64,000 nucleotides of DNA. Origin: Micropterus salmoides (lineage: Eukaryota; Chordata; Actinopteri; Centrarchiformes; Centrarchidae). Shown one piece after another: positions 58,091 to 64,000 of this stretch (positions within the stretch are counted from its first letter, which is position 1; every line of letters begins with the position of its first letter). The stretch spans positions 27,856,772 through 27,920,771 of the forward strand of contig NW_024040374.1 in the NCBI RefSeq assembly GCF_014851395.1, given 5' to 3'. The notes under the pieces were generated by a model that was given only the letters and a program-made list of their open reading frames with translations, did not search any database and was not told the DNA's origin. Made by a program: the position numbers and the translations under genes.

Positions 58091-60030
58091 ACATGCCAGG
58101 ACCCCCCTCCGGAAATGTCCCTCCCCTCCACTTCCCTCACCCGTCCTGTACCTCTGTGCCAGTGTTGCACGAGATGCTATCCACGATAGGGCTGGATGGG
58201 AATAGTGTGTGCGGCACATCGTGTAATTGCGTGTGCATGTGTGTGTGTGGGAGCTCCCTGCTGGAAGAGGGGACAGAGGGGGTAGAGTGATAATGGCCCT
58301 CTGAATGGTATAGAATAAAGTATCATTGCTTAGTGCCTGGAGTCAGACAGTGATGCTAATGCAAATGGTTTTACCCCCACCTTTCTGTCTGGTATAATGA
58401 TAGCCCCACAAACAGTATGTATGAAGAAACAGAGCGAAGGAGGTATATAAATAAAAATAGTGCACACCTCAGTGAAAATGACTTTTGTTGCCTTCAGGGA
58501 ACTTAAGACACACCTTTACACTTTCCTTCCGGGCCTCCTCTATTTCCTACTTCTCTTGATATTTTTTTTATCATTTGATAACATATAAAGTAGAGATTTC
58601 TGCGAGGAGCAATATAGCAGTGAAAAAAAAGAATCATGCTGGGTTTTAGAAAGACTTGGCCCTCGACCGGGCATGTCAATCTCATTTCCAACAGCCTTAC
58701 AAAATCAAGGTGTTTTCAACACATAAAATGAGATGTGTGTATTGGTTATAGGGTGCACAAGTCCAAGGCTTCACCTTGAGAAGATACTGATATTTTCCAG
58801 CATATTGTTAAATCATAAACAGCCAATTGAATGAGAGTAGTGTGCTTTCCAAACACAGCGTATTGCTGGATGAATAGTCGCAGAAGAAAATAACGAAGAG
58901 TCTGAAGCTATTGTTTGTCTTTCATCCAGAGTCTCTGAGGAAAGTATCGTCACAATCACAAGTGTGGGCAGTTTGAGCCAGAGCATATGAAGAAGAAGAG
59001 GGCTGGGGGCCATAAATCGCCGTCCACAGAGGAGAGAGCGGGAAGGCTGATCCAGGATCGAGCTGAGGATCTTAGATTCTAGAGTGCCACAAAGCGTCTA
59101 TCAGAGAAAGGACAGACTCTGCGCTCATCTCCACAGATGCATCATTGGGATGCGGAGAGCAACGGCGTGTCGACTATCGTGGCTTCCTACCCCACAGCAC
59201 CACCAGAGGAGTCTTCCACGGACACGGAGGGGAGACCTGCTGCTGAGAGGTTTCTGAGGGCAGGCAGTCTGTGAACTGATAGAGAGAGGGGCAGTGCTAA
59301 TCAAGGAGCCTGCAGGCTCTTGTGCTCATGCTCGGGCCTGTTCTTAAATCCCCACTCCTCTGTCTACTCCGTTTACTCAGTTTTACTGCCGGAGCCTAAG
59401 CTCTTTTTATTTCATGGTGTCAGTTTTCAAAGGCTTGTCTTTTGTCTTGTGAAAAGCTGTGCGACTTAGCCGTCCATTTGTGGAGTGGACTTATTGTTGA
59501 ATTGTTGAAATTGTCTCTTGTACAGAAACACTGGCTAAATCTTAAATGAAACAAAACACATGATATTGTTCATTATTAGAATTTACTGTGAAGCTGTATT
59601 TATTATTAGCACAATAAAAAGTCTATGTGTTACTTAGGCCAAGGGATAAAATCCCCACCTTTCTATTTCCGTTAAAGGCCAAAATAGTAACTCTTCTGAC
59701 AGCTGGGGCAGTCTTATATAAATGCTATAAATGGTCACCCCCTTACACAATGCCTTTGTAATATATCATTTGGCTTCACAGTGCCCTAATATCTGGGTAA
59801 AGTTTCATAAGGGTGCCTTTTGGCGGCCTGAGCTAAGTGGTCTTAGCTGCCTGTGATAGGCCTGTGTGCTGAGCAGGTTCTGGAGATAGCAGCTCTCTGG
59901 TGGCATGGCTTCTCTCCTAGGTCCCTCCCTGGCAGAAAGCAAAAGAAAGGGAATAAAGAGGGGCTGGGAGAGAAAGGAAGGAGGCAGGAGGGAATTGACA
60001 CAGAGCTTGGCGAGGAGCCAGAGCCGGCCT
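58091..60030. other. Non-coding stretch, unique-looking
   Basis: No repeat termini. The block 58980-59290 is GC-richer with scattered CpG (CATAAATCGCCGTCC, CAACGGCGTGTCGACTATCG) and could be regulatory. Only short frames. Confidence 0.4.
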
Positions 60031-60250
60031 CCTCGCGTCTAATGTACGAACGGGGATTTATTTAAACAGTGAGAAGAGAGGACAGCTTCACAGTGCCAGA
60101 TTAATTCCGCTTTTTATTCAGAAAATAAAAGAGACTTTGAATTATTAAGAGATAGCGGGATTAGAGGCCTCTCTTTCCAACCCCAATCTACGCTCCTTTT
60201 AATTTCCACTTTATTAGAATTCTTTTTGAAGTATTTTAATGTGGACAAAA
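60031..60250. promoter_or_regulatory. Candidate conserved non-coding element
   Basis: CGTCTAATGTACGAACGG, GATTTATTTAAACAG, CAGATTAATTCCGC, TTTTTATTCAGAAAATAAAAG, GAATTATTAAGAGATAGCGGG, CTTTTAATTTCCAC and ATTAGAATTC occur within 200 repeat-free bases. The density of ATTA cores is high. Conservation untested. Confidence 0.4.
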
Positions 60251-61766
60251 GGAGAAGAAGAGAGAGAAAGCAGAAAATATTAAATATCAGTTAAACTGCA
60301 TTAAACATAAGCCCATGCCTCCATTTTTTTCACAGTCATATTGATCCTACTCTTTCACTTCTCAATTATCAACTTTTATTGTAGGTTCAGCCAAGTGCAG
60401 AGGCCGATTTTGAAATGAAACGGCTTCTATCTTCTATTCATCCTCAGGGCTATGGGGCTGTGGTGGGGTTTCTCGCTCCCTCACACTCTCTCTTCACTTC
60501 ACTTCCTTAAACCCCACTCAAAATGTGTCAGCGAGGGCGATTGTGTAGTGCTCGGAGGAGGAGGTGGAGGAGCGGGCGGCTGCGGTTCTCACGTCTCCTC
60601 GGCTCAGGTCAGCACAGAGGGTCGATGGGGTGGGGGGTTTGGCGGTTTGGGATCAACAGGAGAGGACAGGCACAGGTCAAACTGTCTTGGTGAAGTGCAC
60701 TCCGGTGGACAGCAACAGCCATCTTCCTTGAAAAAAATAAGTGTCAAACACCGTTCTCCTGCTACGATGCTATATTTTTAGCCACCCTCTGTTTACTTAA
60801 TATGCACTTCATGCTATATTTGCTTCTTAGCTCTCCATCTAGGGAACAGCTTGCCCTCACATTACTGGCGAGCCGAGCTGTACAGCATTGTGCCCTCTAC
60901 AAATCTCAGCAGCCATAGGAATTTGATTGTGCCGGAGGATTCTCTCTGTCAGACAACCGGTCCATAATCTCTGGCAATTCTTTGTGCAGGAGGATTACCA
61001 CTGAAAGTGTTACCACATATTTACAACTACTCCACTAACTCTCAACAGGCTCTCCCCTGCATCCAGCCCAGCCAAAGCTAAGCCACGGTTAACATAGGAA
61101 ATCAAGCTGAGATTTAGGACATCTCCTTCTAAATCTAAGTGTGCGCTCTATCTGTACAAATAAGAAGAGTCTTTTTTTTTTTCACTGTTGAGTTTAACTC
61201 AGATTTAACCTCAAGGATTACCTGTGTTAAAAAGCAACTCACATCTGTTTATGTGGAAAGCACTCGACATGCTCCTCCCCAGGGATAGATCAGTTGCCCC
61301 ACAGTAAACACAGAGCCATTCATGTGAAAATTATCGCTCCGTAATTAACAATTCAGGTTTACACAAGAGTAAATTGGGTGCGGCCTTTTTTTCTTCCTTT
61401 ATATAAATACTCCAAAATAAATAAATACGGAAACAACAAAGAAGTTTAACCTGGTTAATAAACATTATCCTCTATTTACTGTGTCCAGTTCATTTGCTGT
61501 CCTCTATAATAAAGCGAAGTGAGGGTCAAGAGGCCGTTTTGGCAGTCCTCCTTTTTAGCATCTGTGTCTTATCGCTCCATCAGAGCCCAAGTGTTTCATT
61601 CAAAGTCTGACTAGATAGGCCTTGTGTCTGCCTGTTGTTATTGAAATAAACTGGGCTTGTGTTGCCACCCTGGCCTACCCCCCTCTTGCCCCTGTCTACT
61701 CTGAACAAGTGTATCTTCAGAAACACGCCAGCTTGTTATGGTAATGACCTGAATGCTTCCCCCCTC
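60251..61766. other. Non-coding stretch with a G-rich patch
   Basis: At 60555-60655 there is a G-rich patch (GGAGGAGGAGGTGGAGGAGC, then GGGGTGGGGGGTTTGG) that produces a glycine-rich frame I reject. The rest is unassigned; low repeat content. Confidence 0.45.
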
Positions 61767-61871
61767 AGTGTGTGTGTGCGTGTGTGTGTGCAATGGGGGT
61801 GAGACTTTGGTTTTTGGGGGGGTTTACAGGGGGCAAACCCAACAGGACGTACTGTGGCAGGGGGGGGGGGG
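61767..61871 (+). repeat. (GT)n followed by several G-runs
   Basis: A (TG)n tract to 61790 is followed by G-runs of 5, 7, 5 and 12 (the last at 61860-61871). The G-runs are quadruplex-capable, though some of the loops are long. Confidence 0.75.
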
Positions 61872-62099
61872 TTGTGAGAAAACAAGGCTTGAATTATCCA
61901 AAAAAACATATCTAATCAATGTACATGTACAATAAATTATACATTGTTAGATTTTTTTGGGATACTGGATATAAAATATGATGGTAAATAATTAGAAACT
62001 TTGTTTATACAAATGCAGATTTTGTCTGTGTTTCAATATCCTCAGAATAAAAATAAGTATTAGTATGCTAACTACATAAATATTAAAACCTCTACCATC

Positions 62100-62148
62100 T
62101 CTCTCAAACAGACACACACAGGCGCACACACACACACATACACAAACC
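62100..62148 (+). repeat. (CA)n microsatellite
   Basis: Interrupted ACAC tract with GGCG and TA breaks. Confidence 0.8.
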
Positions 62149-63559
62149 AAACTATTATGTCAGCTAGACTCATGGCATATGTAAGATCTTATTTCCATCA
62201 TTACAAAAATGCTGGGCACAAACTGACAAGCATAACCTGAGCACTAAATGGAAATCATCCAATATCTGATGCTAACAACAGCCAACAGTAGGGGGAATAG
62301 TGTCGCTTCTTTGACAAGAGAAATCCCCAGCAAATAATCCGCTGGAATGTTGACTGGATGGGTTTAGAAGGAAGAACTACAACTACACCCGGGCAGGAAA
62401 TATTCCTCACACAGTCTGTCCTGCCGTACTGAGCGGCTATAATTAAAATAGCAATGAATTCAACCCCCGGATAGGAGCCTCTCTAAAAGCCAATTGTTGG
62501 GCTAGATAGAATAAAAAAAGAATTGCGTACAAAGAAAAATAAACAGAGAACAATGTCACAACTCTGTGTTGAAAGAATGGCGATAAGGATCATCTATTTA
62601 AACAAACCTAATGCTTGACTGCTTGTTGTGAGCTACATTTCATACATAAAATATGTTCTGTCACTGATATTGCCCCTTATCTAGAGGGAGAGAGGCAGAC
62701 GAAATTTGCAGCCTGTGTGCAAGCAATGGGCTGTTTGTGGAGAGTGATAGAGGCCCAGAGCTGGAGATGCACGGCAGATAACATCTGTCTGTCTGTCAGG
62801 CGTGCAGGCGGGCTGGGGCGGTGGGGAAACACAGGGAGACAGAGGAGGGGGCAGGAGACTGAGTGGATGGGGTGCATACGGTGTGGACCAACAGACCAAA
62901 AGGCCCTGCCTTCTGAGGAAATAGGTGACTCCCAACACACCGCACCACCCCCTCCTCCCACATCATACAAACCCTGTCAAATGCCAGTTCACTTGTAGAA
63001 TATTCCCCAGTGGACCATTACAACAAAGAGAGGAGAGCAAACAAAACACAAGCTGCCAGTGCTCCGGTGGGCGGTACATTGGATGTGAGGAACATAACAG
63101 CAACAGGGACTGTAGGTCATGTTAAGTTAAGTCGCAGAGGTTTCAGTGTAAATGTAAGGTGGTCATCTTTGGACCTTTGCTTTGATCCAATCAGAGCTTT
63201 GCCTTTATCTCGCCGACCCCCTCATTATGGATCTGACCTTGGTGTTCGAGGAGCGCTCATGATGAATTAGCCCAGTGAACTGAGAATAGACCAGCACAGC
63301 AAAGTCAAGGCTGCAGCGGCCCAGCGGTAGGACATTTCACATTGCACAGAGGTCACGTGGCCGCTGAGCCCTGAATGCAACAGAAACTCCAACCGGAATC
63401 CTCTCTGTTTATTCCACTATAGGGATGTGATCACAAACCAAGCCACACATATTCTCTATTGTTTGATGTTTTGCATTTACTATATGTAGGTATGTTGAGA
63501 GGGCAAGGGTGCACACATGCATAAGTATGCATGTATAAGCGTTCAAATGCAATTGCTGA
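62149..63559. other. Non-coding stretch, nothing assigned
   Basis: Frames of 85-127 codons between 62615 and 62998 overlap on both strands and lack domains. They reflect a low-stop, GC-rich patch. No gene supported. Confidence 0.4.
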
Positions 63560-63830
63560 TCTTTCCCCACCTGGGCTGTTTAAACCAGGCCGGATATTTA
63601 AACAGGATTATCTGTTGGAATAAGGTCTGAGATGCAAGATGCTGCCGTGCTGAAAAATTCCATTTGTCAGATCACTGGCTTTCATGAATACTTAAGAATG
63701 GAGGGAGAAAAAATCAACTGCTGAGTATCCCAGACTAATTACACTTGTAGAACACAGTGAGGCATATGCATAATAAATATATGCACTTAATTTAAAGAAA
63801 GAGAAGTGCTTTAAAGTCAAATGTGTCATA
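63560..63830. promoter_or_regulatory. Candidate conserved non-coding element
   Basis: CTGTTTAAACCAGGCC and GGATATTTAAACAGG form a loose inverted pair near 63577-63607. They are followed by ACTTAAGAATGG, GACTAATTACACTTG and GGCATATGCATAATAAATATATGC. Repeat-free. Inference from texture. Confidence 0.35.
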
Positions 63831-64000
63831 CATTTGGAGGATTGTAGCTACTCATGCTAACCGCAGAGGTGAATGGCGGAGCAGGAGGGATTACCAGGCG
63901 ATGTCACGTTGCAGATGATGAAGATGAACACTGCTCCACTTCCTTCTACCTATTTGCACATAACTATTAGCAGAACGCAGCTAAGGAATGAGCCTAATAG
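63831..64000. other. Non-coding end of window
   Basis: Unique-looking sequence with no feature; it may continue the preceding candidate element. Confidence 0.35.

Noticed and set aside
60452..60781. 109-codon glycine-rich frame
   Set aside because: The glycine run is a translation of GGAGGAGGTGG simple sequence.
62615..62998. 127-codon plus-strand frame with overlapping minus-strand frames
   Set aside because: The low stop density comes from local GC content; no domain, splice context or start context supports it.
1..64000. Search for known conserved microRNA seeds and rRNA
   Set aside because: None of the familiar vertebrate mature microRNA sequences or rRNA stretches that I could recall were seen; hairpins found are better explained as repeats.

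Overview
The window looks like nuclear DNA of a teleost fish, probably a percomorph. The signs are tRNA-derived SINEs with the fish-type tail (a 'ctgagcaagacact' motif and a 'gtaagtc.ct..gataa' end), a 5'-truncated L2-type LINE, several short non-autonomous hAT elements of kinds common in fish, dense GT/CA and GA microsatellites, and AT-rich sequence with no compact genes. I found no complete protein-coding gene, rRNA, tRNA gene, CRISPR array or prokaryotic feature. Almost all open frames are short and look like chance frames in intergenic or intronic DNA. The only host-exon candidate I would keep is a minus-strand block at 8134-8388, open throughout and bounded by plausible splice sites; its product is unrecognised.

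Layout. 0-4.3 kb: intergenic sequence, including a low-repeat block near 0.85-1.14 kb that resembles a conserved non-coding element. 4.3-6.8 kb: two hAT remnants (the first with a nested minus-strand SINE, the second carrying a broken BED zinc-finger frame) and a small hairpin. 8-10 kb: the candidate exon and a doubtful second coding remnant. 10.2-10.9 kb: a dispersed repeat. 12.9-14.4 kb: a LINE tail, a SINE and a fragment of the hAT family that recurs at 48-49 kb. 15.8-18.3 kb: MITE-like hAT copies and simple repeats. 18.9-25 kb: mostly unique non-coding DNA. 25.7 kb: a small tandem array ending in a perfect hairpin. 27-29.5 kb: a SINE and a frameshifted L2 reverse-transcriptase fragment with a local inverted duplication. 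31-36.5 kb: unique sequence, a run of 29 G and further candidate conserved blocks. 37-49.3 kb: the most transposon-rich part, with three hAT elements flanked by recognisable 8-bp target-site duplications, plus an unplaced element with five copies of a GTTACTTT-type motif in both orientations. 50-64 kb: mainly unique DNA with microsatellites, G-rich tracts and several blocks that look like developmental enhancers.

Nothing here forms an operon or pathway. The most reasonable reading is a gene desert or large intron, possibly carrying long-range regulatory elements and shaped by hAT, SINE and L2 insertions. Conserved-element calls rest on sequence texture alone (low repeat content, homeodomain-like ATTA/ATCAATC sites, balanced composition) and need alignment to other fish. 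Family names for transposons come from recognised termini and motifs, not from a database search.
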